DNA of 64,000 bases, taken from the NCBI GenBank assembly GCA_934654795.1, contig CAKUGT010000007.1, forward strand, positions 6,053 through 70,052. The letters are read 5' to 3'. How positions within the stretch are numbered: position 1 is the first letter of the stretch; every line of letters begins with the position of its first letter. The notes under the pieces were generated by a model. The model saw only the letters and a program-made list of their open reading frames with translations, made no database searches and was not told the origin of the DNA. Below are positions 34,493 through 43,246 of this stretch, piece after piece. The position numbers and the translations under genes were made by a program. This stretch comes from an uncultured Collinsella sp. Its GTDB lineage: Bacteria; Actinomycetota; Coriobacteriia; Coriobacteriales; Coriobacteriaceae.

Positions 34493-36273
34493 TACTCGTT
34501 CAGTAGCCTTACGGCTTCAGCGGCCATGTTCTCGACCGTCATGCCGTTCTGTGCGAGCAGCTCGTTGGGGTCGTAGCGGTCGGGGAAGCCCTTGGCGATG
34601 CCGAAGGTGCGCGTGCGCAACGGCGTGCATGCCAGATGGCACGCGACGCGCTCGCCCCAGCCGCCGTCCAAGATGCCGTCTTCGATGGTCATGACAACAC
34701 GATGCTCGACAGCAAGGTTATCGAGGAACTCGCGGTCGAGCTCGGTTGCAAAGCGAGGGTTGACGAGCGTGACCTCGATGCCGTACTCGGCAGCCAAGCG
34801 ATTTGCCACGCGCTCGCCCAGCTCAAAGAAGTCGCCAAGTGCGAGCACGGCCACGTCGCGGCCCTGGCGCACCACGTTGTAGCGAACGGCGCTGTAGTCG
34901 GTGTCTTCGGCAGGCGCCAGGTCGGGGCGGCTTACCAGGCCAATGCCCGGTACACGGATTGCTACAGGATGCTCGCGGTGGTCGAGCGACCAGCTCAGCA
35001 TGGACAGATATTCCTCCATGCAGGCCGGCGCCAAGTAGCGCATGTTGGGAAGACCGCCAAGCATGGAAATATCAAAGAACGAAAGGTGCGTCTCGGACGT
35101 AGTGCCAAAGATTGATGCGCCAAACACTAGGATCGTCGCCGGGGCGTCGTTGAGGCACAGGTCGTGCCACAGCTCGTCGTAGGCGCGCTGCAAAAACGTG
35201 CCGTACACACCAAAGACTGGCTTGGCGCCCGAGCGCGCAAGCGCGGTGGCAAAGGTCACGGCGTGCTCCTCGGCAATGCCCACGTCAACAAACTGCTTGC
35301 CTGCCGCGGCGCGAAGCTCGGGTGTAAAGCCCATGATGTAGGGCGTGGCGGCCGTGATGCCCACGACCTGCGGATCGTGCTCGATGGCGGCGCTGAGCGC
35401 CTCGCCCGTAATGTCGGCATAGGTGCGCGGCGCAGGCTCGCTCGGATGGCCCGGGCAGAGCTTGCGCCCAGTCGCCATGTCAAACGGACCCACGTGGTGC
35501 CAGTGCTCGGGGTCGCTCTGGGCCGGCTCAAAGCCCTTGCCCTTGGCGGTGGAGACGTGCAGCACGATGGGATGATCGATATTGCGCAGTTCCTGCAGCG
35601 CGTCGACCAGGGCCAACACATCGTTACCGGCGTCCAGATAGCGGTAGTCGAGCCCCATCGCGCGGAAAACGTTGCGCTCACAGGTGCCGTTGCTGGCGCG
35701 CAGCTCGGCCAGATTGCGATACAGGCCGCCATGGTTCTCGGCAATGGACTGGTCGTTATCGTTGACGATGATGACCAGGTTGCTGTCGAGCTCGGCGGCA
35801 TTGTTAAAGCCCTCAAACGCCAGACCGCCCGAAAGCGAACCGTCGCCAATGATGGTGATGACGTTGTACGCATCGCCCGCCAGGTCACGAGCGTGCGCCA
35901 AGCCGCAGCCCAGGCTCACCGATGTGGAGGTGTGGCCCATGGCGAACAGGTCGTGTTCGGACTCGTCGGGATTGGCAAAGCCAGAGGCCTCGCCGTAGCG
36001 TGCCGGGTCGATATAAGTGTACGCGCGCCCAGTCAGCGCCTTGTGGGCATAGGTCTGGTGTGACACGTCAAAGACAATTTTGTCGGTGGGGGAGTTAAAC
36101 ACGCGATGGAGCGCGACCGTAAGCTCAACGACGCCCAGGTTGGGGGCAACGTGCCCGCCGACGGCGGCGGAGCTTTCGAGGATTGCCTGGCGGATCTCGC
36201 CGCAGAGCAGCGGAAGCTCGGCGCGATCGAGAGCCTTGACGTCCTCGGGCGTTGTCGTTTGCGTAAGCAGCAT
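34492..36273 (-). CDS. dxs: 1-deoxy-D-xylulose-5-phosphate synthase, divergent
   Basis: 593 residues, slightly short for the family (about 620). It condenses pyruvate and glyceraldehyde 3-phosphate for isoprenoid, thiamine and pyridoxal synthesis. Conserved parts: GGHVAPNLGVVELTVALH, SHQTYAHKALTGR, GHTSTSVS, the thiamine diphosphate motif GDGSLSGG and NDND. In the second half the segment that usually reads DRAGLVGxDGxTHxG is replaced by FGASIFGTTSETHLSFF, and IRVPG stands where IRYPRG is usual. So it is clearly a Dxs homologue, but the pyrimidine/phosphate-binding region differs. It is monocistronic; another standard dxs elsewhere in the genome cannot be excluded. Confidence 0.85.
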   Translation of the reverse strand: MLLTQTTTPEDVKALDRAELPLLCGEIRQAILESSAAVGGHVAPNLGVVELTVALHRVFNSPTDKIVFDVSHQTYAHKALTGRAYTYIDPARYGEASGFANPDESEHDLFAMGHTSTSVSLGCGLAHARDLAGDAYNVITIIGDGSLSGGLAFEGFNNAAELDSNLVIIVNDNDQSIAENHGGLYRNLAELRASNGTCERNVFRAMGLDYRYLDAGNDVLALVDALQELRNIDHPIVLHVSTAKGKGFEPAQSDPEHWHHVGPFDMATGRKLCPGHPSEPAPRTYADITGEALSAAIEHDPQVVGITAATPYIMGFTPELRAAAGKQFVDVGIAEEHAVTFATALARSGAKPVFGVYGTFLQRAYDELWHDLCLNDAPATILVFGASIFGTTSETHLSFFDISMLGGLPNMRYLAPACMEEYLSMLSWSLDHREHPVAIRVPGIGLVSRPDLAPAEDTDYSAVRYNVVRQGRDVAVLALGDFFELGERVANRLAAEYGIEVTLVNPRFATELDREFLDNLAVEHRVVMTIEDGILDGGWGERVACHLACTPLRTRTFGIAKGFPDRYDPNELLAQNGMTVENMAAEAVRLLNE

Positions 36274-36400
36274 CGTTGTGGGTTACTCCATGCGAATCGT
36301 GCGCCGGCACTCCCTCGGCCGGCACAATTGCACAAGACAGTCTCGCACATTTTGGCGTTTGATATGTGACGGCGGCGCGGTAATTCGCCAACTGGTGGGG

Positions 36401-36412
36401 CAAAACGTTTTG
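36401..36412. promoter_or_regulatory. CG-centred palindrome between dxs and HD gene
   Basis: Perfect 12-base palindrome CAAAACGTTTTG, with outer GG/CC pairs, in the divergent gap. A palindrome with central CG is typical of LacI-family operators, but no regulator is nearby. Confidence 0.35.
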
Positions 36413-36501
36413 TCCGATGCCATACTGATGTGTTCCATGATGTTTTTATCGATTGTGCACAGGCCGTGGCTTGCCGCCGTGAGCCGCTGGAAGGAGGCAG
36501 C

Positions 36502-37059
36502 ATGTCCGATACCGTTCGTGCCGAGAAAATCGCGCGCGAGGTCGACGATGCCGCCCGTCAGCTTGCCCAGGCGGGCCGCTTGGACCTGATGCATGAGTTT
36601 ATCCAACATGGCGATGTGACGGTTTATGCACATGTGACCTCGGTGGCGCGGGCAAGTCTGTCCTTTGCCGAGTGCCTGGGTCGCGTCGGTATCTCCGTCG
36701 ACCGCTTATCGCTGCTGCGCGGGGCCCTGCTGCACGATTACTTTCTCTATGACTGGCACGATCCCGACCCAAGCCATCGGCTGCATGGCTTTCGCCACCC
36801 GTTTTTTGCCTTGGCGCGTGCGGAGGAAGATTTTGAGCTGACGCCGCGCGAGCGGAATATTATCGTACGGCATATGTTTCCGCTGGTACCGGTGCCGCCG
36901 ACGTGTCGTGAGGCATGGATTGTGTGCCTGGCGGATAAATGGTGCGCGCTGCGCGAGACGATTGCCGGCCGTCTGCCGCGCAAAGGCGGCGCGAGCGATT
37001 TGAACGAGGGCTCGAGTGACGGCTCGAGCAAAGCATCGAGCGAAAAGAGGAGAGGGTAG
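36502..37059 (+). CDS. HD-domain protein
   Basis: 185 residues. The HD signature is in GALLHDYFLYDWH, followed by HGFRHPFFALARAEE and later CLADKWCALRET, suggesting a metal-dependent phosphohydrolase. This small family is often annotated as a predicted HD phosphohydrolase; the substrate is unknown. ATG 36502 has AAGGAGG six bases upstream. The stop is three bases before the next start, so it is co-translated with the CmpB-like membrane protein. The C-terminal tail is Ser/Gly rich. Confidence 0.78.
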   Translation: MSDTVRAEKIAREVDDAARQLAQAGRLDLMHEFIQHGDVTVYAHVTSVARASLSFAECLGRVGISVDRLSLLRGALLHDYFLYDWHDPDPSHRLHGFRHPFFALARAEEDFELTPRERNIIVRHMFPLVPVPPTCREAWIVCLADKWCALRETIAGRLPRKGGASDLNEGSSDGSSKASSEKRRG

Positions 37060-37062
37060 ACG

Positions 37063-38082
37063 GTGGGGACCGCGATCGACATGGCATTTGACGGCGCGAC
37101 GCTTGCCGCCTGCCCGCTCTCGGCGCTGGTACTCTCGTTTGCCTTCTACGGTTTTTGCGGCTGGGTATGGGAGTCGACAGTCTGCGCCATGCTCAACCAC
37201 GGACGCTTTGCCAACAGCGGCTTTTTGCTAGGGCCGTGTTGTCCCATCTACGGTGCGGGCGGCATCGCGTGCTGGTTGCTGCTGCGTGGAATCCCAGACG
37301 CCTCGAGCCAGTTTGTCGCTGCCGCGCTCGTATGCAGCGTGATCGAATATAGCGTGGGCGTGCTGTTGGAAAAAACGACGGGTGCCCGGTTTTGGGATTA
37401 CTCGCATCTGCCGTTTAACCTGCACGGACGCATCTGCCTGTACTGGGCCTGCGCGTTTGGCTTGGGTGCGTTGTGTATTTGCCGTTTAGTGGAGCCGGCA
37501 TTGCTGGGGCTGCTTGGCCATCTGCCGGTGCTGATTGTGCGGCTGTCCGCTTTTATCGTCGCGGTCGCGATGATTGTCGACGCGGTGTGCTCGTTGGCCA
37601 GCTGGCGCCGCCTGTCCGATCAGCTTGAGCGTGTGCGTGCCGACCTTGCCGACCGCATCAATGAGTCGCTTGCCGACGCCTCCGACTCTATGCTCGAACG
37701 TATTCCCGATTCGGCGATCGACTCGGTGGCGCAGACGCATATCCGCGGTCGCGCCGTTAACGCTTGGCTGGCCGAGCTGGGCGACGCGGCGCTCGATGCC
37801 CTGCGCGAGAAGGCTTCGATGCCGACGTTTATCTCGGATGGTGCTCGCGGCCTGGCGCTCGCTGCCCGCCGCGTGGCCGATGCCGCGCCGAGCGTGCCCC
37901 GTCCGTCGCTCACCCGTCTCCGTACCGGCAAGCGCATGAGCCGTCCGGTGCCGAGTGTGTCGCTCAGCCGTCGTGACCTGCGCTTCTTTAACGCCTTCCC
38001 GCGTCTGCGCATCAATCGCTACGAGGGCGTCATCCGAGCTACCGACCTCCGCGACCGAGCACGCGAGCTGTTCCGCCGCTAG
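37063..38082 (+). CDS. CmpB-like (putative ABC-transporter type IV) membrane protein
   Basis: 339 residues. The first 180 residues have about five helices with FAFYGFCGWVWES, GFLLGPCCPIYGAGG and FWDYSHLPFNLHGRICL, the pattern of the ABC_trans_CmpB family, whose real function is unknown. Residues about 190-339 form a cytoplasmic, basic tail not usual for the family. Start is GTG at 37063, with GAGGAGAGGG upstream that overlaps the end of the HD gene. Pairing with an HD phosphohydrolase recurs in Gram-positive genomes and suggests a joint role. Confidence 0.8.
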   Translation: MGTAIDMAFDGATLAACPLSALVLSFAFYGFCGWVWESTVCAMLNHGRFANSGFLLGPCCPIYGAGGIACWLLLRGIPDASSQFVAAALVCSVIEYSVGVLLEKTTGARFWDYSHLPFNLHGRICLYWACAFGLGALCICRLVEPALLGLLGHLPVLIVRLSAFIVAVAMIVDAVCSLASWRRLSDQLERVRADLADRINESLADASDSMLERIPDSAIDSVAQTHIRGRAVNAWLAELGDAALDALREKASMPTFISDGARGLALAARRVADAAPSVPRPSLTRLRTGKRMSRPVPSVSLSRRDLRFFNAFPRLRINRYEGVIRATDLRDRARELFRR

Positions 38083-38279
38083 CCGGGACGGGCGTGTTTG
38101 CGGCTTCCTTGCTCGCGTATTTCCCGTTCGTTTCGCGCCCGTTGCCGCGCCGTTTCCAAGATTGCGGCACCGTTTCCATTCGACAACGCAGCGTTTAACA
38201 GCGCCGTATCTGGTCTACACCAGTTGCCCCTCGGCCGCATTATGGGCGCCGACAACGTTCATGCGACCAAGGGGGACGA

Positions 38280-39557
38280 ATGTACGATACGGGATCGACA
38301 ACGTTTATGCTCATCTGCACCATGCTCGTGTTTTTAATGACACCGGGTCTGGCGTTTTTCTATGGCGGCCTGTCCAGGCGCAAAAATGTCATCAACACCA
38401 TGCTTATGTGCTTTGGCGCCATTGGCCTGGTCGGCGTGCTGTGGATTGTTGCCGGCTGGTCGCTGGCCTACGGCGGCGACGGTTCCAGCCCGTTTATTGG
38501 AGGCCTTGACCAGCTGCTGTGTCTGCCGGTGCTCAATCAGGTGCTGCAGGCGGCCGAGGGCAATGCCGCGGACGGTGCCGTCTACCCTCAGATCATCAAC
38601 ATCGCCTTCCAGATGGCGTTTGCCATGATCACCGCCGCTATCGTTACGGGCAGTCTGGCAGGCCGCGTTAAGTTTGGTGCCATGACGGCCTTCCTGGGCA
38701 TTTGGCTGCTCGTGGTCTATGCGCCGCTCGCCCACATGGTTTGGGGCGGCGATGGTTCCTTTATCGGCGACATCATCGGCGCGCTCGACTTTGCCGGCGG
38801 CGACGTGGTACACATTTCGTCCGGTCTCACGGGCCTGATTCTCTGCTTAATGCTCGGCCGTCGTCGCGGCTTTGGCATGATGAGCTACCGTCCGCATAAC
38901 GTGCCGTTTGTGGCGCTGGGCGCCGGCCTGCTTTGGTTTGGCTGGTTTGGCTTTAACGGCGGCAGCGAGTTTAAGGCCGACGCCGTGGCGGCGCTCGCCA
39001 TCCTCAACACCGTGACGGCCAGCGCGGCGGGCATGGTCTCGTGGCTTGCCGTCGAGCGCGTGCACACCGGTCGCCCCACGCTGGTGGGTGCCAGCACCGG
39101 TCTGGTTGCGGGCCTTGTGGTGGTCACGCCGGGTGCGGGCTTTGTCGAGCCGTGGGCAGCGCTGGTCATGGGCCTGATCGTCTCGCCCGTCTGTTACCTG
39201 GCCATCAGCCATCTTAAGACCAAGTTTGGCTACGACGATGCGCTCGACGCGTTCGGTTGCCACGGTATCGGCGGCATCTTGGGCGGTGTGCTCACGGGCC
39301 TGTTCTGCGTGCCGGAGCTCTCGTGGACCGGTAAGGGCGGCCTGTTCTACACGGGCGACGTGTCGCTGCTTGTCTCGCAGATCTTAGGCATTGTGGTGAC
39401 GGTCGTTATTGTGCTGGTGCTCGACTTGGTGATCGCCGCGGTGGTCAAGGCACTGTTCCACGGCAGCCTGCGTGTGGACGAGGCCGACGAGGCGCTGGGC
39501 CTGGATGCGAGTCAGCACGGCGAGAGTGCATACCCCTCATTCTCCGGACTCGATTAG
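38280..39557 (+). CDS. amt: Ammonium transporter
   Basis: 425 residues, eleven helices, N terminus outside. The pore twin histidines are in GDVVHISSG and AFGCHGIGG; GLAFFYGGL and WFGWFGFNGG are family signatures. It conducts ammonium into the cell. A PII protein gene follows after a 208-base gap holding a large inverted repeat, the usual amt-glnK arrangement in which PII blocks the pore when nitrogen is ample. ATG 38280 follows AAGGGGGA. Confidence 0.95.
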   Translation: MYDTGSTTFMLICTMLVFLMTPGLAFFYGGLSRRKNVINTMLMCFGAIGLVGVLWIVAGWSLAYGGDGSSPFIGGLDQLLCLPVLNQVLQAAEGNAADGAVYPQIINIAFQMAFAMITAAIVTGSLAGRVKFGAMTAFLGIWLLVVYAPLAHMVWGGDGSFIGDIIGALDFAGGDVVHISSGLTGLILCLMLGRRRGFGMMSYRPHNVPFVALGAGLLWFGWFGFNGGSEFKADAVAALAILNTVTASAAGMVSWLAVERVHTGRPTLVGASTGLVAGLVVVTPGAGFVEPWAALVMGLIVSPVCYLAISHLKTKFGYDDALDAFGCHGIGGILGGVLTGLFCVPELSWTGKGGLFYTGDVSLLVSQILGIVVTVVIVLVLDLVIAAVVKALFHGSLRVDEADEALGLDASQHGESAYPSFSGLD

Positions 39558-39660
39558 CAGCTTCCCCAAGCACCGCACCTTGCCGTTCAATCGTCGCTCA
39601 CGTACTTAAGTACGCTTCGCCCCTCTTTCACGGCAATCTGCGGCACTTGGGAAACCTGCT
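39556..39660. repeat. Long imperfect inverted repeat between amt and glnK
   Basis: Arms 39556-39586 and 39630-39660 (AGCAGCTTCCCCAAG... and its partner) match at about 25 of 31 positions. The loop contains the perfect palindrome CGTACTTAAGTACG at 39601-39614. A third partial arm, ACGGCACCTGGGAAACCCGC, recurs near 39703. It could lower read-through from amt into glnK. Confidence 0.8.
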
Positions 39661-39765
39661 AAGACCAGTCAGTTGAACTTTTTTGATCTCTGAGGTTGGT
39701 TTACGGCACCTGGGAAACCCGCGTCTCATGTAAAGGGATACGTTGATTATTGAGAGGAATTCACT

Positions 39766-40104
39766 ATGAAGAAAATTACGGCGATCGTTCGTGCTGAGAA
39801 GCTTGAGGTTCTCAAAGACGCGCTGTTTGCTGCCGATGTTCGCGGCATGACCATCAACCAGGTGCAGGGCTGCGGCGCGCAGCATGGCTGGAAGGAATAC
39901 GTTCGCGGCAACGAACTGCTCGTCAATACCATCCCTAAGGTGCAGTTCACCCTCATCTGCGCCGATGAACATGTTGACGGCATTGTCGAGATTATCTGCA
40001 ACGCTGCTCGCACCGGTGCCGTTGGAGACGGCAAGATCTGGGTCGAGCCGGTCGAGGAAGTCATCCGCATTCGCACCGGCGAACACGGCCCCGCCGCGGT
40101 GTAG
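39766..40104 (+). CDS. glnK: Nitrogen regulatory protein P-II
   Basis: 112 residues. MKKITAIVRAEKLEVLKDAL opens the ferredoxin-like fold, and KIWVEPVEEVIRIRTGEHG is the C-loop signature. In the T-loop, position 51, where Tyr is uridylylated or adenylylated in most bacteria, is Leu (NELLVNTIPKV), so regulation by that modification is ruled out and binding of ATP/ADP/2-oxoglutarate must suffice. It is expected to gate the Amt channel encoded just upstream. A purine-rich GAGAGGAAT lies before ATG. Confidence 0.93.
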   Translation: MKKITAIVRAEKLEVLKDALFAADVRGMTINQVQGCGAQHGWKEYVRGNELLVNTIPKVQFTLICADEHVDGIVEIICNAARTGAVGDGKIWVEPVEEVIRIRTGEHGPAAV

Positions 40105-40178
40105 AACCGACCGTTTGCCATCCGCAACGTTAAAATATCGCAATGAGGCATAAGACTTGCGTTGCGGATGGGCGGATT

Positions 40179-40841
40179 ATGGGTCGCAATAAATATCCCG
40201 AAGAGACGGTCGCGAAGATTCTCGACGTGGCGCTGGAGCTATTCTGCGCACAGGGTTATGAGGGAACGAGCATCCAGGATATCGTTGACCGTCTCGATGG
40301 CATGACCAAGGGCGCTATCTATCATCACTTCAAGAGCAAAGAAGAGATTTTTAACGCCGCATTTGATCGGGCGATGGCTCCCGTTGTTGAGCGCCGCCGC
40401 GCGACGCTCGGTGCTGGCAATATGACGGGCGCCCAAAAGCTCAAGCGACTTTACGCACCCGAGTCCGTCATTCCGCAGATTGAGCTATGGGCGCGCATAC
40501 ATCCTGCGGCAGATCCGGTAAAAAGCTCACGTCTACTGGCGATGCAGTACCAGGGCTCGTTTGACGAGTCGGCAGATGGCTATTTATTGCCGGCGATCGA
40601 GGAGGGCATCGCCGATGGCTCCATTGCGTGCGAATGCCCGCGTGAAGCGGCAGAGGCCGTATCGTTGCTGGCGAATCTTTGGCTGCTGCCATTGTTCCGT
40701 CCGCTTGAGTCTAAGGAACGAATGCTTGCGCGTGCCCAATGCTTGGCGCAGATGGCAGCTGCGGTAGGGCTCGATTTGGGGGATGAAGTGCTCCAGACAA
40801 CGGACCAGATTTGGGACGTATGGAAACGCGCCGGGTGGTAA
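40179..40841 (+). CDS. TetR/AcrR-family regulator
   Basis: 220 residues. N-terminal helix-turn-helix: ILDVALELFCAQGYEGTSIQDI...GMTKGAIYHHFKSKEEIF, typical of TetR repressors; the C-terminal half is the ligand-binding domain. The frame is open 12 codons further upstream, but MGRNKYPEE at 40179 fits the family start. About 100 bases downstream is an MFS transporter, and two palindromes with ACGGTATGT lie between them, so it most likely represses that transporter in response to a drug or metabolite. Confidence 0.88.
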   Translation: MGRNKYPEETVAKILDVALELFCAQGYEGTSIQDIVDRLDGMTKGAIYHHFKSKEEIFNAAFDRAMAPVVERRRATLGAGNMTGAQKLKRLYAPESVIPQIELWARIHPAADPVKSSRLLAMQYQGSFDESADGYLLPAIEEGIADGSIACECPREAAEAVSLLANLWLLPLFRPLESKERMLARAQCLAQMAAAVGLDLGDEVLQTTDQIWDVWKRAGW

Positions 40842-40846
40842 TATAG

Positions 40847-40929
40847 ATACCAACGGTATGTAAATTGATGTTAGAGGGTGGCTACGGCTGCCCTTTTCAA
40901 GTCGTCAAATACATACTAACGGTATGTAT
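40847..40929. promoter_or_regulatory. Two TetR-type operators
   Basis: Site 1: ATAC, CAACG, GTAT at 40847-40859. Site 2: ATACATAC, TAACG, GTATGTAT at 40909-40929, a perfect palindrome. Both share the right half AACGGTATGTA and lie before the MFS gene, 50 bases apart. Site 2 ends 14 bases before the start codon, where bound repressor would block transcription. Confidence 0.75.
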
Positions 40930-40942
40930 AAGGGGCGAACCC

Positions 40943-42205
40943 ATGGATAAAATAAGAAGCGCTCGCGTCTCGCTGGCACCAAAAACAGCGCGGTCTATCA
41001 GGCTCATTGGTCTTCTTATTGCGCAGCTGTGCACGTATTCGACGCTATCGGCACTGTGCTTTGCGTGTCCGCTTTACCTGCTCGATCGCAGCGGTTCATC
41101 GACGTTGTATGGTGCCGTCGCGGCGATCGCGTTCATCCCGGGCGTGCTTGCGACTCCGGCTGGCGGAGTATTAGCTGATCGAGAGGGGCATCGCAGCGTT
41201 CTAGCGGCTCTCGGTATTGTTTTAATGGTTGCAGCGATGCTGTTTATCCCCATGAAGTGCTCGTTGCCCCTTGCGGCCGTTGTGGCGGTGATGCTGTGCG
41301 TTCAATACGTCGTTCAATCTATTCTGAAGCCGATACTTCAAATTGAGACGCTGCGAATAGCCGGCAAGGAAAAGGTCGAGCGGGCCACCGCATTAGTGTC
41401 ACAGACGACCATGGCGAGCAATATTCTAGGTCCCGTGGTTGGAACAGCCGTCTACGGATGCCTTGGAATTGACGTCCTTTGCGCCATCGCGGCGGTGGCG
41501 CTTGCGATGTCGTCGCTGCTGTTTTGGGCCGCACTCAAACAAAATGTCCCCTCTGAAGTGACGGGGGATGGCTCGACTCGCATGGCATGCCAAGGCGATT
41601 TTCTGTCGGCGATTCGGTACCTGCTTCAAAACACCTCGTTGCTCGCTGTGATTTTGCTTGCGGCTGTTTTGAATCTTGCGTTGGTTGGGTTAACGATTGG
41701 TGCGCCCGTTATTGTTACAAGGCATCTCGGCATGCAACCTTCCTGCGTTGGAATTATTGAGGCGGCTATGGGGCTGGGCGGCCTTGCAGGCGGTGGCCTA
41801 GTCGGTATGTGGCCGCACCGTTTTTCTTTCAATGGCATATGCCGATACGTTGCGATGATCTGTTTTGGAGTCGTGCCGATTATTGTCACGCTACCGATCG
41901 GCGTTGACGTAATTGTGTTTGCCGCGCTTGCAGCTGGTTCGGCATGGGTCATGGTGTGGGCAAGCATTGCATCGGTCGAAATCGTCGCGTCCGTTCAGCG
42001 GGCGGTGCCAAGGGAGCTCTGCGGAAAAGTGCTTTCGGTCGTATACATGGCGCTTTCCTGCGCAACGCCTATTGGCCAATTGGCGTACGGATTCGCGTAT
42101 GATCGATGGACACCGACGGTTGTATTCGCAGCCATGCTGGTGGTGTTGGTGCTGACGACGGCGTTGTTTTACCGCATGAAAAGTCGCTCACGACAAACAA
42201 TGTGA
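40943..42205 (+). CDS. Major facilitator superfamily transporter
   Basis: 420 residues, about twelve helices. GGVLADREGHRS between helices 2 and 3 is the MFS loop motif; a second, weaker copy is expected in the other half. The set-up (TetR regulator before it, palindromes at its start) is that of a drug or metabolite exporter. ATG 40943 is preceded by AAGGGG. Its base composition appears somewhat less GC-rich than its neighbours, as does that of the TetR gene, which hints at acquisition as a pair. Confidence 0.87.
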   Translation: MDKIRSARVSLAPKTARSIRLIGLLIAQLCTYSTLSALCFACPLYLLDRSGSSTLYGAVAAIAFIPGVLATPAGGVLADREGHRSVLAALGIVLMVAAMLFIPMKCSLPLAAVVAVMLCVQYVVQSILKPILQIETLRIAGKEKVERATALVSQTTMASNILGPVVGTAVYGCLGIDVLCAIAAVALAMSSLLFWAALKQNVPSEVTGDGSTRMACQGDFLSAIRYLLQNTSLLAVILLAAVLNLALVGLTIGAPVIVTRHLGMQPSCVGIIEAAMGLGGLAGGGLVGMWPHRFSFNGICRYVAMICFGVVPIIVTLPIGVDVIVFAALAAGSAWVMVWASIASVEIVASVQRAVPRELCGKVLSVVYMALSCATPIGQLAYGFAYDRWTPTVVFAAMLVVLVLTTALFYRMKSRSRQTM

Positions 42206-42210
42206 CGTTC

Positions 42211-42248
42211 GCACTGCAGCGGTTTAACAGAAGCAGCCGCTGCAGTGC
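42211..42248. terminator. Hairpin after the MFS gene
   Basis: GCACTGCAGCGG (42211-42222) pairs perfectly with CCGCTGCAGTGC (42237-42248). There is no U tract, so it may be a weak or factor-dependent terminator. Confidence 0.55.
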
Positions 42249-42268
42249 GGGCGCCCATACGAGAACGC

Positions 42269-42310
42269 GCCTCTCCTTCGTCTACAATATCGTGCAGACG
42301 AAGGAGAGGC
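42269..42310. promoter_or_regulatory. Perfect inverted repeat covering the ribosome binding site of the HAD gene
   Basis: GCCTCTCCTTCGTCT (42269-42283) and AGACGAAGGAGAGGC (42296-42310) pair perfectly across 12 bases, and the right arm contains the AAGGAG ribosome binding site, directly before ATG. The loop contains TACAAT, a possible -10 box, so the left arm may lie outside the mRNA and the element may instead be an operator. Confidence 0.75.
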
Positions 42311-43174
42311 ATGCCCATGATCAAGATGTTTGCGAGTGACTTAGACGGAACGCTGCTTAACGCCCTGCACGAGGCCGACGGAACCATCCGCCGCGCCATT
42401 CGCGAGTTGACCGAGGCCGGGCTGCACGTGGTTCCCGCAACGGGTCGCTCGACGCTGCCGATCGGTGAGCATGGCTTTACAGGCTTGGCGCTCGATGCCT
42501 GCTGCTCCAACGGGTCCATCGTTCGCGACAGCCATGGCGAGGTGCTCAAGACCTGGACCATCGACCCCCAGATTACCGAGGAGCTGCTCAAGGCGTTCCC
42601 GGACATTTGCTTTGATTGCTCCACGCCCGATGGCATGTTCTCGAGCGGTTCGTTTGAGATGCACCAGGCGGGCTTTAAGAAGGACAGTCCCATCAAGCGC
42701 ATTGTGATGCGCGGCATGCGCGCCCGTGGCGGCTATCACGAGGAGCAGTATTTTGACCAGTCGATCGGCGACATCTTGCGTCACGATGTCTGCAAGATCA
42801 ACTGCCGCGTGACCTCGCCCGAGCTGGAGCGCGACCTTAAGGCGTATCTTGCCGAGCGCTCGGACCGTGTGGTCAACGCGCCGTTCGACCCGGTGATGTT
42901 CGAGATTACCGACGTGGCGTGCAACAAGGGCGAGAGCGTGGCGTGGCTGGCGGGCTACTACGGTATCGCCGAGGACGAGGTCGCGGTCTACGGCGACGGC
43001 GGCAACGACATCGCCATGCTTAAGCGTTTCCGTCACAGCTATGCCACCAAGAATGGTAGCGATGCGGCTAAGGCTGCTGCGAGCGCGACTATTGGCAGCT
43101 GCATGGCCCACGCCGTTCCCAAGCACATGCTCGCCACCATGCGCAAGCAGAATTCCCACACCGTGATCGAATAA
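42311..43174 (+). CDS. HAD-superfamily phosphatase (Cof type)
   Basis: 287 residues. Motif I ASDLDGTLLN with the nucleophile Asp, motif II in VVPATGRST and the motif IV GDGGNDIAML are all present; the cap domain between is of the Cof/IIB type. These enzymes dephosphorylate sugar phosphates, pyridoxal phosphate or flavin phosphates, and the substrate is not clear here. Start is ATG 42311, or ATG 42317 three residues later. A perfect inverted repeat overlaps its ribosome binding site. Confidence 0.88.
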   Translation: MPMIKMFASDLDGTLLNALHEADGTIRRAIRELTEAGLHVVPATGRSTLPIGEHGFTGLALDACCSNGSIVRDSHGEVLKTWTIDPQITEELLKAFPDICFDCSTPDGMFSSGSFEMHQAGFKKDSPIKRIVMRGMRARGGYHEEQYFDQSIGDILRHDVCKINCRVTSPELERDLKAYLAERSDRVVNAPFDPVMFEITDVACNKGESVAWLAGYYGIAEDEVAVYGDGGNDIAMLKRFRHSYATKNGSDAAKAAASATIGSCMAHAVPKHMLATMRKQNSHTVIE

Positions 43175-43204
43175 TGTGACAAAGGGACAGTCCCTTTGTC
43201 ACAT
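43174..43204. repeat. GGGACAG palindrome, family TGTGAC (copy 1)
   Basis: ATGTGACAAAGGGA, CAG, TCCCTTTGTCACAT: perfect 14-base arms, starting at the stop of the HAD gene. A second copy lies at 43896; a degenerate one may lie near 43489. Confidence 0.88.
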
Positions 43205-43246
43205 GAGGGTACCGATTTGGGCGTTGAGTCGGTTGTGCTTTGTCGC

